Positions 44,221 through 52,764 of a stretch of DNA of 64,000 nt are shown piece by piece (position 1 is the stretch's first letter; each line of letters begins with the position of its first letter). Source of the DNA: Rhodospirillales bacterium URHD0017 (GTDB lineage Bacteria > Pseudomonadota > Alphaproteobacteria > Reyranellales > Reyranellaceae); NCBI GenBank assembly GCA_900110395.1, contig FODP01000001.1, positions 186,001 through 250,000 of the forward strand. Direction: 5' to 3'. The notes beneath the pieces are model-generated. The model had not been told where the DNA came from and did not search any database. It was given only the letters and a program-made list of their open reading frames with translations. The position numbers and the translations under genes were made by a program.

Positions 44221-44820
44221 ATGGACATGAAGCTCGAGGTCGTGGTCATTCCCGTGTCGGATGTCGATCGTTCCAAAAGCTTCTACGGCAAGCTCGGCTG
44301 GCGGCTCGATGCCGACTTCGTCGTCAGCGAGGCGTTCCGGGCGGTGCAGTTCACGCCACCGGGCTCGCCGTGCTCGATCCACTTCGGCAAGGGCGTGACG
44401 CCGGCCACGCCGGGGTCGGCCCGCGGGCTTTTCCTCGTCGTATCCGACATCGAGGCGGCGCGCGCCGACCTTCTGGCCCACGGCGCCCCCGTGGGCGAGG
44501 TGTTCCATCGCTTGCCCGGGCAGGCGCCGACGAAGGGCCCGGATCCGGAGCGGCGCAGCTATGCCTCGTACGCGACGTTCAGCGATCCGGACGGCAACGA
44601 GTGGCTGTTGCAGGAGGTCACCACCCGGTTGCCCGGACGGGTAGACGCAGGCCCCACGACCTTCACCTCGCACGCCGAGCTGGTCAGCGCCCTGCGCCGC
44701 GCCGAGGCCGCGCATGGCGAGCACGAGAAGGGCGCCGGCGGCCAACGGGATGAGAACTGGCCGGACTGGTACGCCCGCTACATGATCGCCGAGCAGGCCG
44801 GCACGCCACTGCCGACGTGA
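44221..44820 (+). CDS. VOC family protein with C-terminal extension
   Basis: A 199-residue protein. Residues 1-140 form a VOC domain (VVIPVSDVDRSKSFYGKLGW at the start, ATFSDPDGNEWLLQEV near the end, with the Glu metal ligand). The last 60 residues (HAELVSALRRAEAAHGEHEK, then DENWPDWYARYM) are helical and resemble the short tail found on many such alphaproteobacterial proteins. Function unknown; a glyoxalase, isomerase or dioxygenase role is possible. Confidence 0.85.
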   Translation: MDMKLEVVVIPVSDVDRSKSFYGKLGWRLDADFVVSEAFRAVQFTPPGSPCSIHFGKGVTPATPGSARGLFLVVSDIEAARADLLAHGAPVGEVFHRLPGQAPTKGPDPERRSYASYATFSDPDGNEWLLQEVTTRLPGRVDAGPTTFTSHAELVSALRRAEAAHGEHEKGAGGQRDENWPDWYARYMIAEQAGTPLPT

Positions 44821-44859
44821 GTCTTTGCTGGCGCGGCTTCGCTGCATCCACACCGTCTG

Positions 44860-44882
44860 AGCGCCACGCAGTGGCGCGCTCC
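44860..44882. repeat. short palindrome
   Basis: GAGCGCCAC and GTGGCGCGCTC surround a GCA loop in the 78-base gap before the RclA-like gene. The GCGCCAC-type arms resemble the hairpins in the repeat at 61112-61186, suggesting a third repeat family. It may also act as a weak terminator of the VOC gene. Confidence 0.55.
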
Positions 44883-44898
44883 CGGCAATGAGGCTGTC

Positions 44899-46272
44899 AT
44901 GACGACCTACGATGCGATCATCATCGGCACCGGCCAGGCCGGGCCGCCGCTGGCGCGGCGGCTCGCGGGCGCCGGTATGAAGGTGGCGATCATCGAGCGT
45001 GGCCGCTTCGGCGGCACCTGCGTCAACACCGGCTGCACGCCGACCAAGACGCTGGTGGCCAGCGCCTATGCCGTGCACATGGCGCGGCGCGGCGCCTTCT
45101 ATGGTTTTGGCGCCGGCGACATCACGGTCGACATGAAGCGCGTCAAGGCGCGCAAGGACGAGGTCGCCGGCGCTTCCACACGCGGCGTCGAGCAGTCGCT
45201 GCGCAGTCTCGAGAACTGCACGGTCTACACGGGCCACGCGCGTCTCAAATCGGAGCGCGAGGTCGAGGTCGGCAACGAGATCCTGCGAGCGGAGAAGATC
45301 TTCCTCAATGTCGGCGGCCGCGCCGCGGTGCCCGACATTCCCGGGATCGACCAGATCGACTACCTCACCAACAGCTCGATGATGGAGGTCGATTTCCTGC
45401 CGCGTCATCTCGTGGTGCTGGGCGGCAGCTATATCGGGCTGGAATTCGGCCAGATGTATCGCCGCTTCGGCAGTCAGGTCACGATCGTCGAGCTGGGGCC
45501 GCGCCTGATCGGGCGCGAGGACGAGGAGGTATCGAGGGAAGTCGCCGCGTTCCTCGGCCGCGAGGGCATCGACATCCGCACCAACGCCAACTGCCTGAAA
45601 GTCTCGCGCAAGGACAGTGGTGTGGCCCTGCAGGTGTCTTGCGAGCCGGGCCCGATCGAGGTGCTGGGCTCCCACCTGCTGCTGGCCACGGGGCGGCGGC
45701 CCAACACCGGCGATCTCGGGCTGGAGCGCGCCGGCGTCAAGCAGGACAAACGCGGCTACATCGAGGTCGACGACCAGCTCAAGACCAACGTGCCCGGCAT
45801 CTGGGCGCTGGGCGACTGCAACGGCCGCGGCGCCTTCACCCATACGTCGTGGAACGACTACGAGATCGTGGCCGCCAACCTTCTGGACGGCGACCACCGG
45901 CGCGTCAGCGATCGCATTGCCGCCTATGCGCTCTACACCGACCCGCCGCTCGGCCGCGCCGGCATGACGGAGGCGGAGGTGCGCCGGAGCGGCCGCCGCG
46001 CGCTGGTCGGCCGCGTCGCCATGGAGGACGTCTCGCGCGCCTTCGAGAAGGGCGAGACCGAGGGTTTCATGAAGGTGCTGGTCGACGCCGAGTCGAAGCA
46101 GATCCTCGGCGCCACGTTCCTGGGCGCGAGCGGCGACGAGGCGGTCCATTGCGTGCTCGACGCCATGTACGCCAAGGCGCCCTACACCGTCCTGCAGCGC
46201 GCCATGCACATCCATCCGACGGTGGCGGAGTTCATCCCGACGATCCTGGGCGATCTCGCGCCGTTGTCGTGA
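44899..46272 (+). CDS. RclA/MerA-like pyridine nucleotide-disulfide oxidoreductase
   Basis: A 457-residue FAD enzyme. FAD binding is IIIGTGQAGPPLARRLAGAG, and the redox pair is Cys41/Cys46 in GTCVNTGCTPTKT. NAD(P) binding is HLVVLGGSYIGLEFGQMY, the second FAD motif is IWALGDCNGRGAF, and the C-terminal interface domain ends MHIHPTVAEFIPTIL. It lacks the N-terminal metal domain and C-terminal Cys pair of true mercuric reductases, so the RclA-like group (reactive-chlorine or metal stress) is more likely. It ends the plus-strand run. Confidence 0.87.
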   Translation: MTTYDAIIIGTGQAGPPLARRLAGAGMKVAIIERGRFGGTCVNTGCTPTKTLVASAYAVHMARRGAFYGFGAGDITVDMKRVKARKDEVAGASTRGVEQSLRSLENCTVYTGHARLKSEREVEVGNEILRAEKIFLNVGGRAAVPDIPGIDQIDYLTNSSMMEVDFLPRHLVVLGGSYIGLEFGQMYRRFGSQVTIVELGPRLIGREDEEVSREVAAFLGREGIDIRTNANCLKVSRKDSGVALQVSCEPGPIEVLGSHLLLATGRRPNTGDLGLERAGVKQDKRGYIEVDDQLKTNVPGIWALGDCNGRGAFTHTSWNDYEIVAANLLDGDHRRVSDRIAAYALYTDPPLGRAGMTEAEVRRSGRRALVGRVAMEDVSRAFEKGETEGFMKVLVDAESKQILGATFLGASGDEAVHCVLDAMYAKAPYTVLQRAMHIHPTVAEFIPTILGDLAPLS

Positions 46273-46281
46273 TCCCGGCCC

Positions 46282-47202
46282 TCAGCTGCAGTAGAAGCCG
46301 TATTTCTGAAGCGTCTGCTTCTTGGCAAAAAAGTTCTCTGCCGGATCGACCCACGACGTGGCGTGCTCGCCGATCATCGCCGAGCTGCTGACGACGTGCG
46401 TTCCGCCATCCATCGCCACGGCGTCGGTGACGCCGATGATGATGAAGTCGTCGACGACGCGCTCGATGTCGTTGGCTGAGAACGGCAGCGTGCTGGATTC
46501 ATGACCGGCGCAGACGAGGAGGCCCTTCTGGAGTTCGTCGACCGGCGGAATGAGGCCCCACGCCACGATCGTGGCGGTCTTGATGAAGTTGGTGAACGCC
46601 AGGTTGAACCTCGGGGTACCCGGGGTCGTGCCGAACGGGACGCCGTGATAGATCAGCGGATAGAGGCCGATGATCACTTCGGCATATCCCGCAGCCGTTG
46701 CGTTGACGCCGCCCGTCTGGGCAGGGAAGACGGCGTAGTCGGTGAACTTGATGCCGCCCGAGGGGGTCTTGCGCCCGAAGGCGTACAGCCACTGGTCGAG
46801 ATTGTTGGCCCCGGGATCGTTGATCCCGTTGCGGGCGCTGAACACCGGACCGTACGGCGCAGCTCCGGGGATCGTCATCAAAGGGCCGTTGGAGAAGACG
46901 ACCGCGTCGAGAGCGTGAGCGCTCTCGACATAGTTGGGCGGCGGCGCAAGAAACTTGAGGAGCAGCGCAAAAATGTGGCTCCCCGGGAAGGCGCCCAGGC
47001 CAGGGCGCCGTCGCTTCTGCCAGACGTAGAGTGGATGGGCCACCGGATCGACGGCGGCCCAGTAGATGTTGTGGTCGTATCCGTACAGATAGCCGTTCGC
47101 CTTGAAGAACGGATCGGCCATCACGTCCTGCACGAAGTTTGGGTTGTTCTCGATCTCGACCTTGGAGAAGGCTGTGCCCATCGGCGCCCCGCTATCGCTC
47201 AT
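46282..47202 (-). CDS. phosphodiester glycosidase (NAGPA)-like protein
   Basis: A 306-residue protein I assign only by features. The C-terminal third, GLLVCAGHESSTLPFSANDI, the following IIIGVTDAVAMDGGT and VVSSS, resembles the NAGPA/phosphodiester-glycosidase domain, whose members end in a LDGGGS-type motif after a helix that counts hits. An early VVFSNGPLMT may be the NG-hFF-like strand. There is no signal peptide, although the family is usually exported. It is convergent with the RclA-like gene. It could instead be an unrelated hypothetical. Confidence 0.5.
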   Translation of the reverse strand: MSDSGAPMGTAFSKVEIENNPNFVQDVMADPFFKANGYLYGYDHNIYWAAVDPVAHPLYVWQKRRRPGLGAFPGSHIFALLLKFLAPPPNYVESAHALDAVVFSNGPLMTIPGAAPYGPVFSARNGINDPGANNLDQWLYAFGRKTPSGGIKFTDYAVFPAQTGGVNATAAGYAEVIIGLYPLIYHGVPFGTTPGTPRFNLAFTNFIKTATIVAWGLIPPVDELQKGLLVCAGHESSTLPFSANDIERVVDDFIIIGVTDAVAMDGGTHVVSSSAMIGEHATSWVDPAENFFAKKQTLQKYGFYCS

Positions 47203-47291
47203 CCAGGGTTGTACTATCGCACCCGCAGTGCCAGCCTGGGGCCTGGCCGTCGCGCCGCAGGTCAGTCGGCGTCGTCGTGATAGGCTGGGGC

Positions 47292-48347
47292 ATGTCAGCC
47301 CTCCGCTACCTGTCGATCGCCTGCGCCTCTGCGCTTCTTCTGTCTCCGTCCCTGTTGTGGGCCCAGGAGATCAAGCCGCCGATCCGCGGGCTGGTCTCGA
47401 TGGGGGCCTACCGCTTCGTCGGCTACGGCGGCGATCCCGTCAACACGCTGGAGCCGCTCAACGCCAAGCCCGGCATCTTCGGCGGGCTGGTCGTGATCGC
47501 GAGCTGGAAGCAGCTGCAGCCCACGCCCGACACGGAGATCGGGCCCGACAACGTCATCGACCGCGCGCTGGCCGAGGTCCGTGCCTACAACGAGCGCAAT
47601 CCGCAGAAGCCGCTCGCGGTCAAGCTCCGGGTGTGGGGCGGCTTCGAGGCGCCGGACTGGGCGAAGGCGCTGGGCGGCCCGCCGATCGAGACGATCTTCA
47701 ACGAAAAGCCGCGCACTGTCGGTCGGTTCTGGAGCCCGGCCTATCGCCAGGCGTGGGCCGCGCTGCAGGCGCAGCTCGCGGCGCGCTTTGACCGGCGGCC
47801 GCTGATCCGCGAGGTCGCAGTCACCAGCTGCATGTCCTACACGGCCGAGCCGTTCGTCGTGCCCATGCAGGAGGGCGTGCTGAGGCCGCTGCGCGCCGCA
47901 GGCTTCACCGACCAGGCCTACAAGGAGTGCCTGACGCACGCGCTCGCCGACTACGCGCCCTGGCAGCAGTCGCGGCTGGTGCTGTCGATCAATCCGTTGC
48001 GCACCGCGCCCGGGCAGGGTGACGGCGATCAGGCTTTCACCGAGGGCTTGATGCGCGATTGCCGCCGGACGATCGGGCGGCGCTGCGTGTTCGACAACCA
48101 CAACCTCGACACCGATCTGCCGCGGCCGCTCTATCGCATCTATGCCACGATAAAGCAGCTCGGGCCGGAGATCGAATTCCAGACTTACAGGATAACGCCG
48201 AAGGACTTCGACGGCACGATCAAGCTCGGCGTCTCCTACGGCGCGAGTTCGATCGAGCTCTACCAGGACTATGGCGGGTTCCCGCTGGTGGCGGATGCCA
48301 AGCTCAGGCAATGGGCGGCGCTGATCGAGGGGAATGGCGGGCGATAG
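47292..48347 (+). CDS. exported protein with TIM-barrel glycosidase-like fold, unassigned
   Basis: A 351-residue protein with a Sec signal peptide (LRYLSIACASALLLSPSLLW, cleavage after LWA). The body reads like a GH42/GH5-type barrel: GGLVVIASWKQLQPTPDTEI (strand 2 with conserved W), VKLRVWGGFEAPDWAKALGG, VTSCMSYTAEPFV and SSIELYQDYGG. Acidic residues occur at barrel-end positions, but I cannot fix the acid/base pair. The substrate is unknown. ATG 47292 starts the leader; earlier in-frame codons give no leader. It is divergent from the NAGPA-like gene. Confidence 0.65.
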   Translation: MSALRYLSIACASALLLSPSLLWAQEIKPPIRGLVSMGAYRFVGYGGDPVNTLEPLNAKPGIFGGLVVIASWKQLQPTPDTEIGPDNVIDRALAEVRAYNERNPQKPLAVKLRVWGGFEAPDWAKALGGPPIETIFNEKPRTVGRFWSPAYRQAWAALQAQLAARFDRRPLIREVAVTSCMSYTAEPFVVPMQEGVLRPLRAAGFTDQAYKECLTHALADYAPWQQSRLVLSINPLRTAPGQGDGDQAFTEGLMRDCRRTIGRRCVFDNHNLDTDLPRPLYRIYATIKQLGPEIEFQTYRITPKDFDGTIKLGVSYGASSIELYQDYGGFPLVADAKLRQWAALIEGNGGR

Positions 48348-48455
48348 GTGTAGCAGCGCTGTGACAGCATCCTGCCCATCGACGGCCGTGGACAAGAATC
48401 GGGCAACTTCCGGGAGGGCGAGCCGTTGCCGCTGGGAACAATCAAGGAGATTCGC

Positions 48456-48692
48456 ATGTCCCGAACGCCAACTCTTGCGGCCATCGCGTCGGCCATCGCC
48501 CTGTTGACCGCAGCCTGCGGCGAAACCCCCGGCCAGCGCGCGGTCACGGGTGGCGCGATCGGCGCCGCCAGCGGCGCGGTGGTGGGCTCGACGGTCGGCG
48601 CGCCGGTGCAAGGCGCAGTGATCGGCGGCGCCGGCGGTGCGGTCGTCGGCGCGGCAACGACGCCGCGCAACGACTACTACTACAGCCGGTGA
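48456..48692 (+). CDS. small glycine-zipper envelope protein, possible lipoprotein
   Basis: A 78-residue protein. The leader LAAIASAIALLTAAC could be a lipoprotein signal with Cys at about residue 21 (TAAC is a weak lipobox). The rest is a glycine-zipper repeat (GGAIGAASGAVVGSTVGAPV and a second GAVIGGAGGAVVGA), ending in a Tyr-rich tail. Similar proteins (17-kDa antigen or YmgG-like) sit in the outer membrane. AAGGAGA lies before ATG 48456. It ends one base before the convergent cupin gene. Confidence 0.82.
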   Translation: MSRTPTLAAIASAIALLTAACGETPGQRAVTGGAIGAASGAVVGSTVGAPVQGAVIGGAGGAVVGAATTPRNDYYYSR

Positions 48693-48693
48693 T

Positions 48694-49113
48694 CTAACGA
48701 GGACGATGCTCCGTGCCGCGGCCCGCCGTGATGAACAGGGCGGTGGCGCGGCCGGAGACGTCCGCCGTATGCCAGACGCCGCGCGGGTTGACCGCGTAGT
48801 CGCCGGCCCGTAGGTCGATCTTCCGCGGGCCGTCCGGCAGCTCCTGGATCAGGGTGATCTCGCCTGAGGCGCAGATCACCGCCTCGTCGCCCAACGGATG
48901 CCTCTCGCAGCTCGTCCAGCTTTCGCTGAAGCTGAACTGCTGGGCGATCCATGCGTCATCGCCGTCGCTGGCGTGGCGCTCGAAGTAGGCTGCGTACCAC
49001 TCCATGCCGGTGAATTCGGGCTGCGGCAGGGCGCGTGAGCGGCGACCGAGATGGAGCGGGAAACGCGCCAGGACAGGGGCGTCGTCATGTCGCCTCCGCT
49101 TTGGTGGCGGCAT
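48694..49113 (-). CDS. cytosolic cupin-domain protein
   Basis: A 139-residue single cupin. SCERHPLGDEAVICASGEIT holds the first metal His and Glu, and GDYAVNPRGVWHTADV the last His. It has no leader. Its start lies inside the last 29 bases of the DinB gene, so translation may be coupled. Many such cupins bind small ligands or metals without known chemistry. Confidence 0.82.
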   Translation of the reverse strand: MPPPKRRRHDDAPVLARFPLHLGRRSRALPQPEFTGMEWYAAYFERHASDGDDAWIAQQFSFSESWTSCERHPLGDEAVICASGEITLIQELPDGPRKIDLRAGDYAVNPRGVWHTADVSGRATALFITAGRGTEHRPR

Positions 49114-49594
49114 CGCTGGCGTTCAGGAAGTCGGTGATCCGGTCAGGCCACGGCACGATCCCGTTCTTCTGCAGCAGCAGCGCCGCCTGGCCGCGATGGC
49201 CGGCGGCGTGCATGGCGACGTGCAGCAGCACCTCGCCGCGCGTCATGCGCGCGGGTTTGCCGTTGGCGAAGGAGAAGGCCAGCGCCTCGTCGACCTCGTC
49301 TGGCGAGAGCGCATCGGCATAGTCGGCGTACCAGTCCGCCGTCCCACGGGCGCTGATCGCCAGTGGCTCGAGGGATGGCAGCTCGGTCGAGCGCGGCGCG
49401 CGGTAGCCATGCGACCTCGCTTCCAGATTGTGGCGAAAGATCTCGTCGACGACCTGGATATGGTCGAGCAGGCGGCGGATCAGGAGCTGCTCATCTGCCG
49501 GCAGGCGGTCGACGTTGTCGGCAATGACCGCGTAGAGGCCGTTGGTCGCCCAACGCTTCTGGTGAATCAAGGTGCGATAGGGAAGGGTGAACAT
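49085..49594 (-). CDS. DinB-like helical-bundle protein (DUF1993/DinB superfamily)
   Basis: About 169 residues, a four-helix bundle. It begins MFTLPYRTLIHQKRWATNGL, and the metal His positions of the DinB fold are LLDHIQVVDEIFRHN and HVAMHAAGHRGQ. Members of the superfamily act as thiol transferases or as damage-induced proteins. ATG 49594 is chosen because the chain begins as relatives do and because the operator-like palindrome at 49639-49656 would overlap longer starts (49618 and 49657). Divergent from the TetR gene, a common arrangement for regulated detoxification genes. Confidence 0.8.
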   Translation of the reverse strand: MFTLPYRTLIHQKRWATNGLYAVIADNVDRLPADEQLLIRRLLDHIQVVDEIFRHNLEARSHGYRAPRSTELPSLEPLAISARGTADWYADYADALSPDEVDEALAFSFANGKPARMTRGEVLLHVAMHAAGHRGQAALLLQKNGIVPWPDRITDFLNASDAATKAEAT

Positions 49595-49638
49595 CGCAAG
49601 CGCCTTGCCGTTGCCCATCGGGTTGCTGTCGGTATATT

Positions 49639-49669
49639 TGCGAGCTATCACTCGCATTGTCTACTCGCA
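49639..49669. promoter_or_regulatory. candidate TetR operator (inverted plus direct repeat)
   Basis: TGCGAG at 49639 pairs with CTCGCA at 49651 (18-base palindrome TGCGAGCTATCACTCGCA). CTCGCA occurs again at 49664, forming a direct repeat CTCGCATTG spaced by four bases. The site lies 19 bases before the TetR ATG and 45 after the DinB ATG on the other strand, where a self- and DinB-repressing operator would be expected. Confidence 0.55.
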
Positions 49670-49687
49670 TTGACGGACGGTGGTTCC

Positions 49688-50320
49688 ATGGCGCGCGCAA
49701 TCCCGACAAACCCGCGAAAAACGGCGTCCCAGGCGCGATCCCAGGCGACGGTCGAGGCGCTCCTGGATGCGACCGCTCGCGTTTTGACCCGCGTGGGCTA
49801 CGACCGCGCCAGCACCAACCGCATCGCCGCGACCGCCGGTGTGAGCGTCGGCTCGCTCTACCAGTATTTCCCCAACAAGGAGGCGCTGGTGGCGGCGCTG
49901 GTCGCGCGCCACAACCGGGAAATGCTGGCGCTGCTCAGCGATGCCCTGAAGGAGGTGGCGTCCCTCGACCTGGCCACGGCGATCGCCAAGCTGGTGCGGG
50001 CCGCCGTCGATGCCCATCTGGTCGATCCTGCCCTGCATCGCGTGTTCGACGAGCAGGTTCCGCGCACGGGCCAGCTCGCCAAGATCGAAGCCCTGGAGGG
50101 CGAGACGTTCCGGCTGGTCAAGAGTTACCTGGAGCAGCGCCGAAGCGAGATCTCGGTCCGCGACCTCGATTCGGCGACCTCGATCCTGGTGACGACCGTC
50201 GAGGCCCTGACCCATCAGTTCGTCATCCGCCGGCCCGCCGCGCCGGATCGCGAGCGCGACCGGTTCATCGACGAGGTCACGCGGCTGGTCGTGGGATATC
50301 TGCAGCCTGGCCGGCGATAG
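49688..50320 (+). CDS. TetR-family transcriptional regulator
   Basis: A 210-residue regulator. Residues 15-65 form the TetR helix-turn-helix, ARVLTRVGYDRASTNRIAAT then AGVSVGSLYQYFPNKEALV. The C-terminal ligand domain is helical and of the TetR_C type seen in efflux or oxidative regulators. It is divergent from the DinB gene, with the palindrome between them. The Bug gene follows after 125 bases and could also be its target. Confidence 0.9.
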   Translation: MARAIPTNPRKTASQARSQATVEALLDATARVLTRVGYDRASTNRIAATAGVSVGSLYQYFPNKEALVAALVARHNREMLALLSDALKEVASLDLATAIAKLVRAAVDAHLVDPALHRVFDEQVPRTGQLAKIEALEGETFRLVKSYLEQRRSEISVRDLDSATSILVTTVEALTHQFVIRRPAAPDRERDRFIDEVTRLVVGYLQPGRR

Positions 50321-50445
50321 CGCTCGACCGGGTAGCGCCCGAGGCGCATGCTCGCGCGCACTGCTCCTGTCGTCGTTGAGGTTGTCGGTACGCGTAAGCG
50401 TCTGAACTGAACAAACAACCAACCGAGCCTGCAGGGAGTCATCAC

Positions 50446-51420
50446 ATGAGACGCCGTCATCTGCTTGCCGCCGGTATCGGCGCGCTTGCAGCGCCCGTTG
50501 TCGCGCGCGCTGATGCCAAGTTTCCCGATCGCACCATCCGCCTCGTCGTGCCGTTCCCGGCCGGCGGCGCCACCGACGTCATCGGTCGCATGTTCGCCGA
50601 CAAACTGACCCACCAGCTCGGCCAGACCGTGATCGTCGACAACAAGAGCGGCGCCGCGGGCTCGATCGGCGCCGTCGAGGTGAAGAACGCCAAGCCCGAC
50701 GGCTATACGCTCCTGATGGCGACGTCGTCGACGCACGCCATCAATCCCACGGCGTTCGTCCATCCGCCGTACGACGCGGTCAGGGACTTCACGCCGATCT
50801 CCTCGGTCTGCGTCAACCCGCTGGTGCTCTACGCCAACCCGGCGATGCCGGACACCATGATGGAGCTGGTCGAGCTGATGAAGAAGAACCCCGGCAAGTA
50901 CTCCTACGGCTCGGCCGGGTTCGGCAGCATCATCCACCTCGCCGTGGAGTACCTGAAGCGCTCGGTCGGCGGGATGGACGTGGTGCACGTGCCTTACAAG
51001 GGCGGCGCCCCGGCCATCCAGGACACCATTGCCGGCAACATCGCCTGGTCGATGGAGACGTTCAGCACGACGCTGCCGCTGCACCGGGCGGGCAAGCTCA
51101 GGATCCTGGCCTTCTGCCATTCCAAGCGCGCCGCGATCGCACCGGAGATCCCGACCATGATCGAGGCCGGCGTACCGGGCTACGAGGCCTACACCTTCAA
51201 CCTCATCCTCGGTCCCGCCGGCCTGCCGCAGAGCGTGATCGACCGGCTCGACATGGCCAGCCGTCAGGCGATGGCCGATCCGGCCACGATAAAATTCCTC
51301 GAGGGTAATGCCGCCATCCCGACGCCGGACACCACGCCCGAGCGCACGGCGCAGTTCATCAAGGACGAACTCGCCAAGTGGGCGCCCGTCATTCGCGCGG
51401 CGGACGTCAAGATCAGCTGA
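50446..51420 (+). CDS. Bug/TctC family substrate-binding protein
   Basis: A 324-residue periplasmic binding protein. It has a short leader (MRRRHLLAAGIGALAAPVVA, cleavage near ARA) and the family segments IRLVVPFPAGGATDVIGRM, NKSGAAGSIGAVE, VHVPYKGGAPAIQDT and LAKWAPVIRAADVK. AGGGAG precedes the ATG. Its TGA stop abuts the stop of the convergent unknown gene so closely that TGATCA serves both ends. Confidence 0.9.
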   Translation: MRRRHLLAAGIGALAAPVVARADAKFPDRTIRLVVPFPAGGATDVIGRMFADKLTHQLGQTVIVDNKSGAAGSIGAVEVKNAKPDGYTLLMATSSTHAINPTAFVHPPYDAVRDFTPISSVCVNPLVLYANPAMPDTMMELVELMKKNPGKYSYGSAGFGSIIHLAVEYLKRSVGGMDVVHVPYKGGAPAIQDTIAGNIAWSMETFSTTLPLHRAGKLRILAFCHSKRAAIAPEIPTMIEAGVPGYEAYTFNLILGPAGLPQSVIDRLDMASRQAMADPATIKFLEGNAAIPTPDTTPERTAQFIKDELAKWAPVIRAADVKIS

Positions 51421-52656
51421 TCACCACTTGTGCCAGCCGGTTCCCGCGCCGGAGCTTGTGCCGGGCTTGACGCCGCCAGCCACGCTGCCCTTCGGCTGCG
51501 GCACCCACTTGACCTTGTTCAGGTCGGCCATGATCTCGGCATCCTTGGCGTAGTGCTTGGCGATCATGCGTTCGGCCGCGGCATCCACCGCGGCGTCGCC
51601 GGCGGCGGCGCCACCCGCCACGCTGACAGTCCCGCGTACGATGCCGGTGACCCCGGTGATCGCGAGGCCAACCTCGGCGACCTGGCCTGCCGTCTTCGCA
51701 ACCTTGAGCACGGTGACCACCCGGCCGGCGCCGCTCGCCGAATCGTCGGCATATTGCGACAGCAGGTTCGCGTTGTTGCGTGTCAGGATCGCGGCGACCA
51801 CTAGGTACGGCGGCGACTTGAAGACGTTGCCGCCTTTATTCATCTCCAACGCCTTGATGAGCAGTTTTTGCGGTTGATCCCAGATGGACCGGTCGGGCAA
51901 GTCGGCTCCGCCGACGAAATCCGAGATGCCGCTCACGATCGGCGCCTTCACCTTTCGCATGATCAGCCGGTGGTGCTCTGCGATCGCGGAGTCCATTTCC
52001 GCGCTCAATATCGCGATCTGCCGATCGAGCGACCGCTGGGTCGGGCCGCGGTGCACGGCGTCGTAGTAGCCCGCGCCGAACAGCACGGTGCCCAAAAGCT
52101 CCTCGCGATCGAGCTGTCCGTCGTTGGTGGGGATGGAGTCGCCGTCGTAGCCGACGCTGAGCCAGGCCAGGAAGGTTCGCGGATCGACGATCCAGCGGCT
52201 GGGATCTTCCGGATCGTGCACCAGTTGCTTGTCGAAGCGCAGCCAGATGCCCCTGTTCTCGAGCGTGTTGCGCACTCTTCCCAGATACTCCGCCTCGTCC
52301 GGGTTGTCGGTGGCGGGCTTCAAGGCGTCCACCGTCAGAAGTCGTTTGTAGTCGAGGCGGATATGGTGGTCGCTTTCGCTCGCCTTGATCTGGCTCGCCA
52401 TGATGCGGTAGGCGCGGTGCACGGTCCTCTCGTCGCGGACCACGAGGTTTCCGCTCTGGGCGGTCACGGACTTCCGGTAGACCTCGTTCGCCTGCTTGGC
52501 GATCTCCGGGTTGACGACCTCGGCGTCGAGCACCCGCTGGACCTGGGCGAGCTGCGCCGGCGCGAGGACGTGCAAGACGTAGGGCAGGTTCTTCTGGAGC
52601 AGTGTCCTGGCATCCGCCGCTTTCAAGGCAATCGCGCGCTGTCGATCATCAGCCAT
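51421..52656 (-). CDS. unrecognised 411-residue protein with Gly/Ala-rich hydrophobic segment
   Basis: I do not recognise a family. The first 300 residues are charged and mixed alpha/beta (ARTLLQKNLPYVLHVLAPAQ near the start; REELLGTVLFGAGYYDAVH mid-chain). Near residues 320-360 a Gly/Ala/Val-rich stretch (VAEVGLAITGVTGIVRGTVS, then AGGAAAGDAAVDAAAE) could insert in a membrane as a hairpin. The tail is GTSSGAGTGWHKW. There is no signal peptide. Downstream of the frameshifted zincin gene on the same strand. A toxin or surface role is conceivable but not shown. Confidence 0.6.
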   Translation of the reverse strand: MADDRQRAIALKAADARTLLQKNLPYVLHVLAPAQLAQVQRVLDAEVVNPEIAKQANEVYRKSVTAQSGNLVVRDERTVHRAYRIMASQIKASESDHHIRLDYKRLLTVDALKPATDNPDEAEYLGRVRNTLENRGIWLRFDKQLVHDPEDPSRWIVDPRTFLAWLSVGYDGDSIPTNDGQLDREELLGTVLFGAGYYDAVHRGPTQRSLDRQIAILSAEMDSAIAEHHRLIMRKVKAPIVSGISDFVGGADLPDRSIWDQPQKLLIKALEMNKGGNVFKSPPYLVVAAILTRNNANLLSQYADDSASGAGRVVTVLKVAKTAGQVAEVGLAITGVTGIVRGTVSVAGGAAAGDAAVDAAAERMIAKHYAKDAEIMADLNKVKWVPQPKGSVAGGVKPGTSSGAGTGWHKW

Positions 52657-52764
52657 GAGAGAGCTCCGTCGGGTTGACGTACGACACGATTTACGATTCG
52701 GCCGGGCTGCGCATCGTATCAGGCGACCCCCGCCGCAGGGGTGACAAAGGCCACAGACGGCTTG

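Noticed and set aside
43330-46215. A 961-codon minus-strand open frame opposite the GFA-to-RclA genes
   Set aside because: It is antisense to five well-supported genes, its translation is Arg/His/Gly/Val-rich without motifs, and long antisense frames are expected at this GC content.
44899-46272. Mercuric reductase (MerA)
   Set aside because: It has the CVNTGC redox pair but neither the N-terminal metal-binding domain nor the C-terminal vicinal cysteines, and no mer genes are nearby.
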